DNA of 64,000 bases, from positions 1,550,001 through 1,614,000 of the forward strand of contig NC_035792.1 of NCBI RefSeq assembly GCF_001653235.2, written 5' to 3'. Source of the stretch: Pochonia chlamydosporia 170. Its lineage: Eukaryota; Ascomycota; Sordariomycetes; Hypocreales; Clavicipitaceae. Positions 1 through 10,626 of this stretch are shown here, piece by piece; positions within the stretch are counted from its first letter, which is position 1; each line of letters begins with the position of its first letter. The notes beneath the pieces are model-generated. The model was not told the origin of the DNA, did no database searches, and worked only from the letters and a program-made list of their open reading frames with translations. Position numbers and translations under genes: made by a program.

Positions 1-381
1 ACCGCCACCCCTTAATGTAGTTCAGCCCATCGAGGATGACAAAGTCCTTGTCGGAGAGGACGCGCTTCACGGCGCCGTACAAGGCGGCTCGGGCATCCTT
101 TTCGGAGGAGTTCGCTGAGCGGGTGTGGAGGCGGACGGTGTCGGGGGAGAGGTCGTAGACTGCGCGGGATACTGAGAGGGAGTCGTCGGATATGAGGTGT
201 AGGCGGTACTTGGGCGGTTGGGTCTCCGCAATACGGGTTGATAGGTAGTCATAGAGTTGCTTTGCGCGTGTGGTTTTGCCTGATGTGGGGAGGCCGGAGA
301 CGATGATGAGCTGAGAGAAGGAGGAGTGGTTTAGTGGATGAGCTTTGGACGTCGAGTAGGACTTGGGGAGCTTACTGGCAT
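1..381 (-). CDS. KTI12: KTI12-like P-loop ATPase, Elongator partner (partial, 3' end outside window)
   Basis: Kti12 is a P-loop ATPase that binds tRNA and works with Elongator in modifying wobble uridines. The reading frame shows the Walker A motif GLPTSGKTT at about residues 7-15 and, near the window edge, VILDGLNYIKGWR, which matches the family's Walker B region. The start was chosen by splicing: exon 1 is only six bases (376-381, ATG CCA), the intron is 311-375 with a GTAAGC donor and CAG acceptor, and exon 2 runs from 310 to the window edge. This gives the N-terminus MPLIIVSGLPTSGKT, the usual form for the family, whose P-loop sits at the extreme N-terminus. About 105 residues are present; the C-terminal part is missing. 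An upstream ATG at 437-439 is also in frame with exon 2 if the intron is retained (see findings). Recognition of the family is firm; the two-codon exon is inferred. Confidence 0.88.
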
Positions 382-1416
382 GGCGGGTGAGGATGCGAGG
401 CAGGACGTTGAAGCTGCAAGGTGAAGGTGAAGATGTCATGTCAACTTTTTTGGTGGGGTTGAACGAAAAGTGGGAGGTTGTCAGCCACGTTTGCCCAGCT
501 TGCGACGATGTATTGCATTGCATCGCCTTTGAATTGGGAGAGAAAGTAATTCGAAAAGTCAAGCATAGTATAACCAATCAGTAAACTCAATTCCTGCAAA
601 TCCATCAAGGAGGCAGCCCAGATCTGCACTTTGCAATAGTCCCCAAACCATCACCACGCAATCACCTCGTCCAAAACGTCGTCATACCGTAAGCAGGGCC
701 CAAAAAGGGAAATAGCACCAAATGGCCAAAATGAAAAGCCTCATTGCATATCCCGCCCATCTACTCTCTACTGACTCGGCCGGGACTCGCATCCGCATCT
801 GTACCTGCAATATCAGCACAGCCTCGCACACCTCGAATCAACGACAACATTCTCAAAGCAGTAAACCCGTTCGAGCAAGCCCCCTCCGAATCCTCAGTTC
901 CTGGGTGCAATAAATCGGCGCCACGACTCCCTCACCACCGACCAGCCAATCACCATTGAGCATCCCGTCCCATCAGCCCTACACAGCAAATCCATTCGAA
1001 GGCCACTAAACCCCTTTTGGTAACTGTTTCGACGTTTCGTCACTCAGCTTACAAGCCACGCACTTGAATCCATGGCCATTAAAATCCACAACGCAATCGT
1101 TTTCTCAAGTTGCCTGTTTGGCGTGTGTTGCCGTCCGATACTGGCTTAGGATTGGATGGTGATGTTACCGGGCTGAGGCGTCGGGTCTCCCGTGGTGCCT
1201 GGGGAATGGGCTGTGATGAAGTTTTTTGCGTGCCGTGATCCGAGTTTGATGCTTCGAGTGGAATGGTCGTGAGATATAAGAATGTGTGTTTCGTCTGCCA
1301 AGAAGGGTATCTGGAAGTCAGACAAGATTGAATATACATACATATTACAACCAACCTCACTCCTATACATATTCATCTATACCTTGACTTACACGTCCTC
1401 TCAAAGAGTCAACACC
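382..1416. other. Divergent intergenic region, KTI12 / DUF7702 gene
   Basis: About 1 kb lies between the divergent starts of the KTI12-like gene and the membrane-protein gene. Only short, overlapping frames of mixed composition are present and none resembles a known family. It probably holds both promoters and 5' leaders. The part just before 1417 is A/T- and C-rich (ends CAACACC before the ATG), as expected for a fungal leader. Confidence 0.5.
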
Positions 1417-2220
1417 ATGCCTCACCTAGACACCTACGATGTCATCTCCGTCGTCGGCATCCCCATCTACGTCGTCTTCCTCGCCTGCGCCATCTTCCTC
1501 TCCATAAAGCACGGCTTCACCAAGTCCTCCGGATGGCGGTACCTCATCGTCCTCGCCCTCGCCCGCATCATCGGCTTCTCCTTCCGCCTCGCCATCATGA
1601 ACGACCCCACAAACACATCCCTCTGGATCGGCTGGATGACCGTCAACAGCCTCGGTCTCGGGCCCCTCATCCTCGTCCTCCTCGGCCTGCTAAGCCGCGT
1701 CTTTGAATCCATCAAACGCCAGGGCCACATCCTCCTGACTCCCACGCACCAGCGCCTCATCCAGCTGCTCGTCGTGGTGGCCATCATCGTCACCGTCGTC
1801 GGCGGCACCCAGTCGTCTTTCCATATTGAAAACGGCTCCGTAAAGGTCGACTACGCCACCGCGAGTGAAGTCGGTGTCGGCCTCATGATTGCCGTCATGG
1901 TGCTGCTCTGCATCGAGGCCTTCATCGCCTTCCGGAACCAGGGATACGTTGCGCAGGGCGAGCACCGCATCTTGCTGGGTGTTATTGCCTCGCTGCCCTT
2001 TGTGGTTGTGCGTGTCGTGTACTCGTGCTTGAGTGTCTTTGCGGGCATCAATTCTAATGTCTGGCTTTATCTGTGTATGGGAGTCTTGATGGAGATGATT
2101 GTTGTGTTTATGCTGGAGGTTTTGGGATTCACCCTTGACAAGGTGCCGGAGCAGCCTAAGAGTGATGATCCTGAGGCGTTGGCTCAGCGAGGCGGGCAGC
2201 AGCAGTATTACCGACGTTAG
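1417..2220 (+). CDS. Integral membrane protein, DUF7702-type
   Basis: An intronless gene of 267 residues. About seven hydrophobic segments are visible, at roughly residues 10-30, 42-60, 72-95, 112-133, 153-173, 185-207 and 215-238, followed by a short polar tail rich in Gln that ends in YYRR. This layout, a short N-terminus with TYDVISVVGIPIY, fits the fungal DUF7702 integral membrane family, which is widespread and expanded in filamentous ascomycetes but has no assigned function. The frame is open for 45 more codons upstream (to 1282). I chose the ATG at 1417 because the first transmembrane helix follows it directly, the context CAACACCATG is favourable, and the upstream stretch reads like untranslated leader. 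Codon use is strongly biased to C-ending codons in the first half. Membrane location is firm; the role is unknown. Confidence 0.82.
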   Translation: MPHLDTYDVISVVGIPIYVVFLACAIFLSIKHGFTKSSGWRYLIVLALARIIGFSFRLAIMNDPTNTSLWIGWMTVNSLGLGPLILVLLGLLSRVFESIKRQGHILLTPTHQRLIQLLVVVAIIVTVVGGTQSSFHIENGSVKVDYATASEVGVGLMIAVMVLLCIEAFIAFRNQGYVAQGEHRILLGVIASLPFVVVRVVYSCLSVFAGINSNVWLYLCMGVLMEMIVVFMLEVLGFTLDKVPEQPKSDDPEALAQRGGQQQYYRR

Positions 2221-2907
2221 TGCATCTTTTGACGAGTTTTGAAGTTTGTTTGGTTGTTGGGAATACTGATTTACTCTAGAGTAGTTTCGCGGGTTTCAGC
2301 ATAGCGGCATCGGTTTATACCCATCGTTTGGTTTTTAACTCCTGTTTTCTCCTTAGTCAAAGTACAATATAGACCAATTGATCAGTTTGGAATAAACGTC
2401 TTCTTTTGTGTAGCCGAATAGCTGGCCTTGTGCCAGATCGAACTATGTCACTTCAGATCAGCACCAACATCCTCTCTTCCTCGAGTTCTTCCACGGGTGT
2501 CATGTATTCACTCTGGTGCCAACTATTTAAATACTTGTCTCGGTATCTTGCACTTCAATCCCATTAGTAGTATCCTACACCTGACCATTTCCACTCAACG
2601 ATGTAATGTGCAAGTCACACATCCGTCTCCCAGGCGGTATGTCAACATGTCAGTATAAACTGTACGCTACTTGACAAATGGGTACCACTGTATATACAAA
2701 CAACTCTTTCGAGACCACAGCAACTTTCATGCCGTTAAAGTCACCGGATCGAGGTATGTCAATCCTATCTAAAACACCTCCAATCCCATATATCCAATAC
2801 CATCATATAAACATCTAATCCAACAAGCCCACCCTTTCCAACGTGGTATCTAAAATCAACATCCAGGCCGAAACGCCTATTCCCAATATCCCATTCACCC
2901 CAGCCCT
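2221..2907. other. Convergent intergenic region
   Basis: This lies between the 3' ends of the DUF7702 gene and the Smr gene. It is relatively A/T-rich with several AATAAA-like stretches, for example near 2391 (GGAATAAACG), consistent with 3' untranslated sequence. No gene is supported here. Confidence 0.5.
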
Positions 2908-3778
2908 CTACATGACAGTACAGCACGCCTTCTCCAGCTTCTTCAAAACCCTAGGCAAAAGCTTGCCAACCAGCTCTTCCATCTCATCCTGCTGCTGATT
3001 GCCATGCTGACCTTGTCCCTGTCCCGGCGGCTTTCCATGCTGTGGCTGCCCGCCGTGATATTGCCCGCCGTGCTGCTGTCCGCCATGGCCAGTCTGTCCT
3101 CCGTATCCACCGCCACCACCATGCTGGCCTGGCTTCAAGGGCTCTCCACCCTGAAGGTTGATGTATATTCTCCCGGCATTCTCTTCAGTCCTGTACTTGA
3201 GTCCCAGTTCCCGACACAGCTCTTCCACCTTGGGCTTGATCTTCTGCACATGGCCCGCGGAGTGGTTTCCCTTGCCTACAATAGCGTGGAGGTGCTCCTG
3301 GCCGCGTCGCTGGTCCGAACGGATACGCTCCTCGAGTATGCGCTCTGCCTCTTCGACGTACAGGCCGTGGAGGTCAATTGAGTCTCCGTCGACTTTGCCC
3401 TGGGCATTGTTCTCCCGGAAGATGTATTCGGATGCCTGGCGGTTATAGTCGTCACGCTTGGCGTAGTGCTGTTTGGACTCGCGGGAGTACTTTTGTGAGG
3501 TATCATGGTCGCCGGCGTGGAAGGCTTCTTGGGACTAGAATGGCATCAGTGGAGGTGTCGCGAATGATGGATGCTTTTCGGACCTACGCGTTGGGATGCT
3601 TGGTGAGCTTTGTCGTTCTCTGCGCGAGCCATATCACGGAGTCTGTCGTATTCACGCTCTACGTCGTCATTGTCGGCCGAGCGGAGGGCTGGGAAGCTTC
3701 AATTAGCTTTTGTTGCATTGTAATGTGGTTTGCGACTCGGTGTCAGTCGGTCTTACCGCGCCCGCCTAGTTTTTCCAT
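2908..3778 (-). CDS. DUF1771-Smr domain protein with a C-terminal CaaX box
   Basis: Three exons on the minus strand: 3757-3778, 3588-3688 and 2908-3534, with introns of 68 and 53 nt. They join to 249 residues. Residues 15-85 form the DUF1771 region (EREYDRLRDMAR ... NRQASEYIFRENN), which in this family precedes the Smr domain. The Smr domain follows at about 90-165, with IDLHG (94-98) and VGKGNHS (127-133), the two signature motifs. Smr domains bind or cut nucleic acid; eukaryotic members are linked to RNA surveillance or are uncharacterised. After the domain comes a Gly/Gln/His-rich linker (about 165-212) with repeated GGQ and HGG units, then a short helix and the terminus KACCTVM. The last four residues, CTVM, fit a CaaX prenylation box, with a second Cys just before it. 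Domain calls are firm; prenylation is inferred from the motif alone. Confidence 0.88.
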
Positions 3779-6700
3779 GGGAATCGCCATTGCGTCGCCT
3801 GATATGGGTTTGGCGTGGTGTAAGAGTTGCAAAGACAAGCAATGAGATGGGATTGTTAATTTCGCAGCGGCTCTTTGAGGGTACGGCGCGGCAATTGATA
3901 CTCTCGATGTGAGAAGTCGAGGGATGATCCGTAGATCGGGCAGCGGTTTGTTGAGTCAGGAACGCGCCAACCTAACTGGTGGGGTTCAGGAACATTGAAC
4001 CTTGGTGTCACCAAGTCCATCCACGATACATCTTCTATCTACCTGGGTACTCCATTTGAACTACACTTCACCTCGTAACGAGTGTTAAGCTGAATTGTTA
4101 GGAACTTGTACCAAGAGGCAACGTAGTCTGCGCGCAGAATTACGCTCACCACGTTTACTCAACAGGCACCGAATCCGTGTATCGATGTACTAGTTGGGAA
4201 GTGGTAAGTCTACCATAACTTTCATGTCAGAACAGAGGACTGAATATCCCAACCTTGGCACAACACCATTTAGTACTCACTGGCTCATAACTTGCCAAGT
4301 CAAGGTATATCATAGACTCAGAGACTGCATCAATAGCGCATGAATGAGTTGAATTGGACAAGAAATGTCCAAAGAACGAAGGGTGTAGGGTAGGGAAGTG
4401 TTCCAGATTGGGTGGTTGTTGGCCAAGTTGTCGGACCAAAACCAGACAGCGCGTTTATCTTCTCCAGCCCAAACTACCCATTGAATACGAAAATCTGCTG
4501 CAAAATGGACACTGGTAGACAGTCAACCGCCTTGATGAATTTTGCTTAATCTCGCATTGCGAATGGTAAACTGAAGATACTGCATCAAAAGCAAAGAACG
4601 TACAGGACTAACAAATATTGACTATAAAACAGTGACTATAACTTACATGTCAACAATAACGCCGCCAACCATCATACTTGCAAGCCCCGAGTACTCTATT
4701 GAAACGGATTTAGGGTTCCGACAAGCCCAATGACATGAACATGTGACTGATCATCGTCCGATATTGACTTGGTTGTCGAGTCTGGTTTCGGACATTACCT
4801 TTTGCCTAAGCGGAAATTGGAGACAGTCCTTTGCCATCTGGATCAACCACATCACCCCCGGTTCTATTGTTCCAAGGGCTCCAGCAAGTGGAAACACAGA
4901 ATGCTTCTGGAAAAACTGAAACTTGAATCCAGGAGGCAGCCGCATGTCACATGAGAGTCATGGTGCCTGGTCGAGAAGCTCCTCCTGCTCAATCCATCCA
5001 TATTGGGCATTGAGAATCAAGAAATGTGGCGGGAGTATTAAAAAGCACTGACCATCACAAATAATGCTGGGGCAGGGTCTGGAGCAGCAAGGACCCCCAG
5101 CAGTGTACCCGCAGCACATCAATGACGCTACGCCGCCAAAATGAAGAAACTTGACAACTCGTCTTGCACCGTTGTCGCCACGTTGTTTGGTCACAGATGA
5201 CATAGATTTGCCGTCCTTGACAGATGTTGGACTCGGAAACGCTTGGACTGTTCTTTGACCTGGTGCTGTCCACCTTTCACCGACCACATCGCTTGCCGTT
5301 CTGATGACTCTGAGCTGTTACGACGGGAACTAGCCATTCTCATTCAAAGTGTGACACAGCGCGGCTCGCTCCCGCCTTGGCCTAATTTGGCGTGGAAAAG
5401 AAGTTCCGTTAGGTCGACGAGATGAACTATGGAGACCTGGAGAGGAGGAACTGATAAGTATTATTGTTGCCTTATATTCCGTATTACAAGGAAGCAAATG
5501 ACTTCCCCGACCTTTTTCGTTCTTGGGGTCCAATTTCGCAGTCCGATTTTTTTTTTGATTTTTCTGAACACAGATTAATAGTTACCGATTAGGATATCCC
5601 TGTCAGGGGACAGGGTCTCACGGACATGGTTGTGGATACCCTTTTCCTGATTGGCGGCACGTCAAATTGCCTCTCAACCACAAACGCTGACTTAGATCTT
5701 TATCAAGAGTACCTATGTTGTTCACAGGTATAAGCATCGTCTAGGTATGCAGTTGGTGTTGAGAGATTGCACTATCCCTTCGTGATATGACGCGTGTTAG
5801 AGGACTGGAGCCAGCTTCATATCTGCCGTCGAGCCTAGTTTCGCCTCAAACACCAATCTGAAAGAAGGCACTGGGGATAATAGTTCGTGGTGGAGTTTGC
5901 GGACCGTGGACTCACGCAAGCCGGGGTAGGGAAATTGCATATCTGGTACAACCACCGGAGTAAATTAGAGCCACTTAGCCAACACCATTTTCTATCGGTA
6001 CATGTCATCCGGTCTCGATTCTCTGTGGTGGCATGGTGCATGGTTTGCTTGCCATCCTAGCTATGTGCCGATAAGTTGGCCCAACACCTGAAGAAGTGAC
6101 CAGTGAAGTCGCTCGCCTCTTGGTGTTGTAGGTTCTCAAGCACGAGCGTGTCTCGCGTTCGGAATATGAAGTTTAGTGAGAACCTCGTGCATGGATCGGA
6201 GACCTTGCAGTTACACCTGGTGCAGGCCGATCCGGCGCAATGGAGCGCTCATCCGTCAAAATGTAAAACAATGGCACGGCTCCGGCACCAACGGGTGCAT
6301 ACGAAATCTGAAATCTGAGGCACAGAGGAATAGTTGAAAGAATGCACGTCTGATATATCGACTCGGCTGTGTGCTGGAAGAAATGGTATGTCTTGGGCTA
6401 GCGACTGCAAAATACGCCAGCCGCAGATCACAGATTCTACAGAAGCATACGCTCTTATGCACGGCCATTGTGGTCGAAACACCAAGGCGCCGTCAATTCG
6501 ACACCGTGTTGTCTGGTTGGCGTCCATGTCAGCAGCCGAATCAGACGCTGACCTGTGAAGGCAACTTTCCATAAGCAAGATTGCATTGTCTGGTTGCATT
6601 GATGGGGGCGGGGTTTGTCAAGTTAGGAGCCTCGCCGGTTTTGAGAGGAGGAGAGGATATGACGAATCGTCAAGGGCAACAGCATATTGGTTGTAATACC

Positions 6701-8466
6701 GAAAGCGTCGCTCAGCACAATTGTGTACGACATGCATTTGATGTTATTCCGGAAGCTGGTAGAAGAACCAATGCCAAGCAGCAAATCTGTAATTTGTGCC
6801 ATGGTTTTTCACTCCATGATTCCCGAAGAGGTGGTTCAAATGGGTAGTGTTGGGGTGCTGGTCCTGGCCGACGATCGTCAACTGCTTGTCACACAGCACA
6901 CGAGACAAACCATGGTGAGGGTCCAATTGAACAACACCGTCATAAGAATGCCTCCTGAGGAGGCAGCGTAATTGGTGGCTGGCCAAGAGGTGACAAGGGC
7001 GAATTGCACGATTTTTGACCTTGTCACGCAGCACGGCCAGCTCGGTACCATTTGTGCGACGAAACCTCCCAGTCGGAAGCACCAACACTCGAAACGGAGA
7101 GGCACAGGTCGGTCTGGCCCTTCTCGTCCAGGCCGTTGGCGTGGTAGGATAGGTCTAGGTCTTTCAACTCAGAGATCTCTTGGTGACCCTTGTCTTTGGT
7201 TGTTCTGGTTTCGTTTCAGGTACCCCATTCAACCACAGTTCGAAGGTCAAGTGAGTTGCATGGAGCTTCCAGTGCCGGCTAATGCCCAAGTCCGCGAAAA
7301 AAAGTACTGAACAATTTACATTAGCTCGGCTCTAGACCAGGTTGGTCAGGGACTATGCGACTAGCAATGGAGTCGAATTTCCCCACTCCAACACCGAGCC
7401 AAGCCTAACATGGTGGTCCGGGGTGGCCGCGGGTCCTTTCAGGGGACGGTCAAACTTCAAATGTTGTCTTAGTTGTCTTGGTCGGCCAGGTGAGCTGTAA
7501 CACCGAACATAGCGGGTGGACAATCATGTTCGACCACACCAGACATTTTGGGTCAGGGCCAGCGTTGTGAGCACTTTGACCCCCGCCGAGGGTCCTTTCG
7601 ATGACGAGATAGAAAGATACACCGGACGGTGTGGCTAGCGATGTCAAGAGAGAGTATTGGTGAAGATTGAAATCGCAATGTGTTTGGGAAAGGCTCAACG
7701 GTCTGTTGGTTGTGGCCTCTAGGAAAGGAGTGAAATGTACAAAGAACGTGTGCGCGAGTCCGTCGTACTGTGCTCGATTTTCAACCGCAGTCAAAAGGTG
7801 TGAAAAGTGCTACCCCTTTTTGAGGATCCTCAATGGAAGCACAGTGCGTAATGTGCGCTCCCAACGCCTGTCAAGCAGTCTCTTCATTGCTGCCTTTGGA
7901 GCACTTGGAGTGCTGTTGGACGGCCAAATGCAACGAGAGGAGGGACTAATCGTATTAATGGCCTCATTCCGAATCGTTTGCACTTCCAAATACATGCCAT
8001 GGGAGCCGAAAGCAGGCACCGATGAGAACTGGCGAGTGGTTGTACAAAGGATTCGTACGGAGTACATGGTACGTTGGTCTGCGAGCTCTGAGCGTTAGTG
8101 TTGGCCATGATCGCTGTGATTGCCCCTGCCAGATCCGTCTGGTGGATGTCCATGTCCGTGTCCATGTCAGATCCAAGCAATATCCTATCGGTTAGGCAGT
8201 CTGCAGTGCTGGAGCCACCAGACCATTGACGATGAATTTGAACATTGTTCGCTCAAGTCTCCGGCCCATCTCTGTCCATGTCTGGCCAGGTCTGGTTCGT
8301 CTCCTGCTTTGACCCCTCCCGGCTTCTGGTTGGCTAATCACCGGAGCCCCGTGCCTCTCCTGCTTCAGCATGCAGGAGCCGCCCACTTGCACCTGCTCGT
8401 CCCAATCTCTCCAACCTGGTTGCCAGTACAGAGTACCCAGAAGTAAGGGAAGGAAGGAGCAAGGAC

Positions 8467-8490
8467 CCAGAGCCAGAGCCAGAGCCAGAG
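8467..8490. repeat. Simple repeat, four CCAGAG units
   Basis: Four perfect tandem copies of a six-base unit. It lies in the probable promoter or leader region of the downstream G-alpha gene and is followed by repeated CAGCTTTCCC-like units up to about 8560. Confidence 0.9.
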
Positions 8491-8746
8491 CCCGCCCAGC
8501 CCTTTCCCTTTTCCCATCTCAGCTCTCCAGCTTTCCCAGCTTTCCCAGCTTCTCAGCTTCCCACCCCATCCGTTTGATTTGATCCATTCTGCAATCTTGA
8601 CAAGACGCCCTCTCCGCCCACGACACACCTCCCTTTGGTGCCTTCGCATTGCGCTGCTTGTCTTCTCTCCTCCTCCAACCCTTTCTTCGTCTATCCGCGG
8701 CGATTGTATTCAATTGGCACTCCTTGTTGCCCGCAGAATATATCTG

Positions 8747-9120
8747 GTGAGTCGATGCTGTTGATTCCTCAAACCCCCTTTGCCTTCTGAGGGGGGTAAA
8801 AAGCAACCATACATTCAATCCGCTGCTTTTTGCGCCTTAACCCCCGTTCCGTCCACGTCTGGTCCCAAGTCTCCATCTTCGCCTGCCCCTAGGAGGCGCG
8901 AACCAGTATCCCATGCACTCGCACGACTCGTACCATTTCTTCAAATAATACATACGCCCCTGGCCCCAAATCGTCCACACTGGAATCTCTTGATACTTCT
9001 TTCTCCCCTTTTTGCATTTTGTCTGTTGGGAGGTTGTTGTCGACACATCGTCTGATGTCCTTGCGACCGTGTTTTGCCTTTCTGTCAACATAGTTCTCCC
9101 CCTATTCGCTAACCCGACAG
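8747..9120 (+). other. Possible intron in the 5' leader of the G-alpha gene
   Basis: A GTGAGT donor at 8747-8752 is matched by GCTAACCCGACAG ending at 9120, which combines a strong fungal branch site with an acceptor. Splicing would remove 374 nt and place the new junction 126 nt before the start codon. The sequence between is pyrimidine-rich. This is inferred from splice signals only. Confidence 0.4.
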
Positions 9121-9246
9121 TGTTTGCAGCACCTCTTCCACCCGCGGACCCTGTTTCATCACGTCAAACAGGCTAATTGCGAACTCGTCGAACCTTGCGG
9201 ACTGTCTTTCTAGCGTCATCTTCGCGATTTTTCAACAACCACCAAA

Positions 9247-10626
9247 ATGGGTTGCGGAATGAGCACAGAGGAGAAGGAGGGCAAGGCCCGAAATGAGGAG
9301 ATCGAGAATCAGTTGAAGCGGGACAAGATGATGCAGCGCAACGAAATCAAGATGCTACTCCTCGGTACGTGAGACGCCAAGTTCAATTCGTCGAAAGAAA
9401 TTTGGCTACCAGAGCCCGGAGAATCAAGCAATCGCAGTTCCGCTGTCGATTCGTTTGTGCTTGGCTGGTCGCCAGGCAATGCCAATTCTGGGATCTTGCA
9501 TCTTGGCTAACTCAACCTTCTACAGGTGCTGGTGAATCTGGCAAGTCCACCATTCTCAAACAGATGAAGCTCATTCACGAGGGTGGCTACTCTCGTGATG
9601 AACGCGAATCTTTCAAGGAGATTATCTTCAGCAATACTGTCCAATCAATGCGCGTCATCCTCGAAGCTATGGAGTCCCTTGAGCTGCCACTGGAGGATCA
9701 GAGAATGGAATACCATGTCCAGACCATCTTCATGCAACCCGCTCAGATCGAAGGCGAAGTTTTGCCTCCCGAGGTTGGAGGTGCCATCGAAGCTCTCTGG
9801 AAGGATCGTGGTGTGCAAGAGTGCTTCAAAAGATCCCGTGAATACCAACTCAACGACTCTGCGAGATAGTGCGTCATCCCCTCTCGCCGGTCCTTACGTC
9901 GTTACCCGCTGGAAACTTGATTCAAGGTGCGAATTATGCTGACTGTTGCGTAGCTACTTTGATAACATCACTCGCATTGCCGCTCCGGACTATATGCCCA
10001 ACGACCAGGATGTTCTGCGATCACGAGTCAAGACTACTGGTATCACCGAAACTACCTTCATCATTGGAGACTTGACCTACCGCATGTTCGATGTTGGTGG
10101 TCAAAGGTCAGAGCGAAAGAAGTGGATTCACTGCTTTGAGAACGTCACCACCATTCTGTTCCTCGTCGCCATTTCGGAGTATGATCAACTGCTCTTTGAA
10201 GATGAGACTGTCAACCGCATGCAGGAAGCTTTGACATTATTCGATTCTATCTGCAACTCAAGGTGGTTCATCAAGACATCGATCATCTTGTTCCTCAACA
10301 AGATTGATCGTTTCAAGGAGAAGCTACCTGTGAGCCCAATGAAGAACTACTTCCCTGACTACGAGGGCGGCGACGACTATGCTGCAGCCTGCGACTACAT
10401 CCTCAACCGCTTCGTCAGCCTCAACCAGCATGAGACGAAGCAGATTTATACTCACTTTACCTGCGCCACCGACACCACGCAGATCCGCTTCGTCATGGCG
10501 GCCGTCAATGGTATGTCACTCTGTGCAAGACTTGTTCCAAAACTGGATTTTTGAGTGAAGTGCTAACATGCAACCGCTACAGACATCATCATTCAGGAGA
10601 ACCTCCGATTGTGTGGTCTGATCTAA
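9247..10626 (+). CDS. gna1: Heterotrimeric G protein alpha subunit, group I (GNA-1/FadA type)
   Basis: Four exons, 9247-9364, 9526-9868, 9954-10510 and 10583-10626, join to 353 residues, the usual length of fungal group I G-alpha. The N-terminus MGCGMS carries Gly2 and Cys3 for myristoylation and palmitoylation, so the protein should sit on the inner plasma membrane. The P-loop GAGESGKS is at 40-47, the catalytic Arg at 178 (in the RVKTTG switch I), the DVGGQ switch II with Gln204, the NKID guanine-recognition motif follows, and the C-terminus CGLI has Cys350, the pertussis-toxin site of Gi-type proteins. This subfamily couples seven-helix receptors to cAMP and MAP-kinase signalling in growth, conidiation, mating and virulence. 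The intron positions keep perfect phase. The long upstream region and possible leader intron suggest complex regulation. Identification is firm. Confidence 0.98.

Larger units (their letters stand above)
3779..9246. other. 5.5 kb gene-free stretch upstream of G-alpha
   Basis: No convincing coding sequence was found on either strand. All frames are short, overlap each other, and lack recognisable domains or plausible intron chains. The distal half looks like ordinary unique intergenic DNA. The proximal part, from about 8100, becomes pyrimidine-rich and holds simple repeats such as four CCAGAG units at 8467-8490; it probably contains the promoter and long leader of the G-alpha gene. A short perfect inverted repeat (CCCTGTC, then GACAGGG) lies at 5598-5615. 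Hexamers of the CCAGAC/GTCTGG type recur (7539, 8218, 8280, 8290, 8857). Confidence 0.45.

Noticed and set aside
1282..1416. 45-codon N-terminal extension of the DUF7702 protein
   Set aside because: Reads as leader; the first membrane helix directly follows the ATG at 1417.
6687..6971. 94-codon frame that looks slightly protein-like
   Set aside because: No homology recognised, an equally long frame lies on the opposite strand, and no exon chain extends it.
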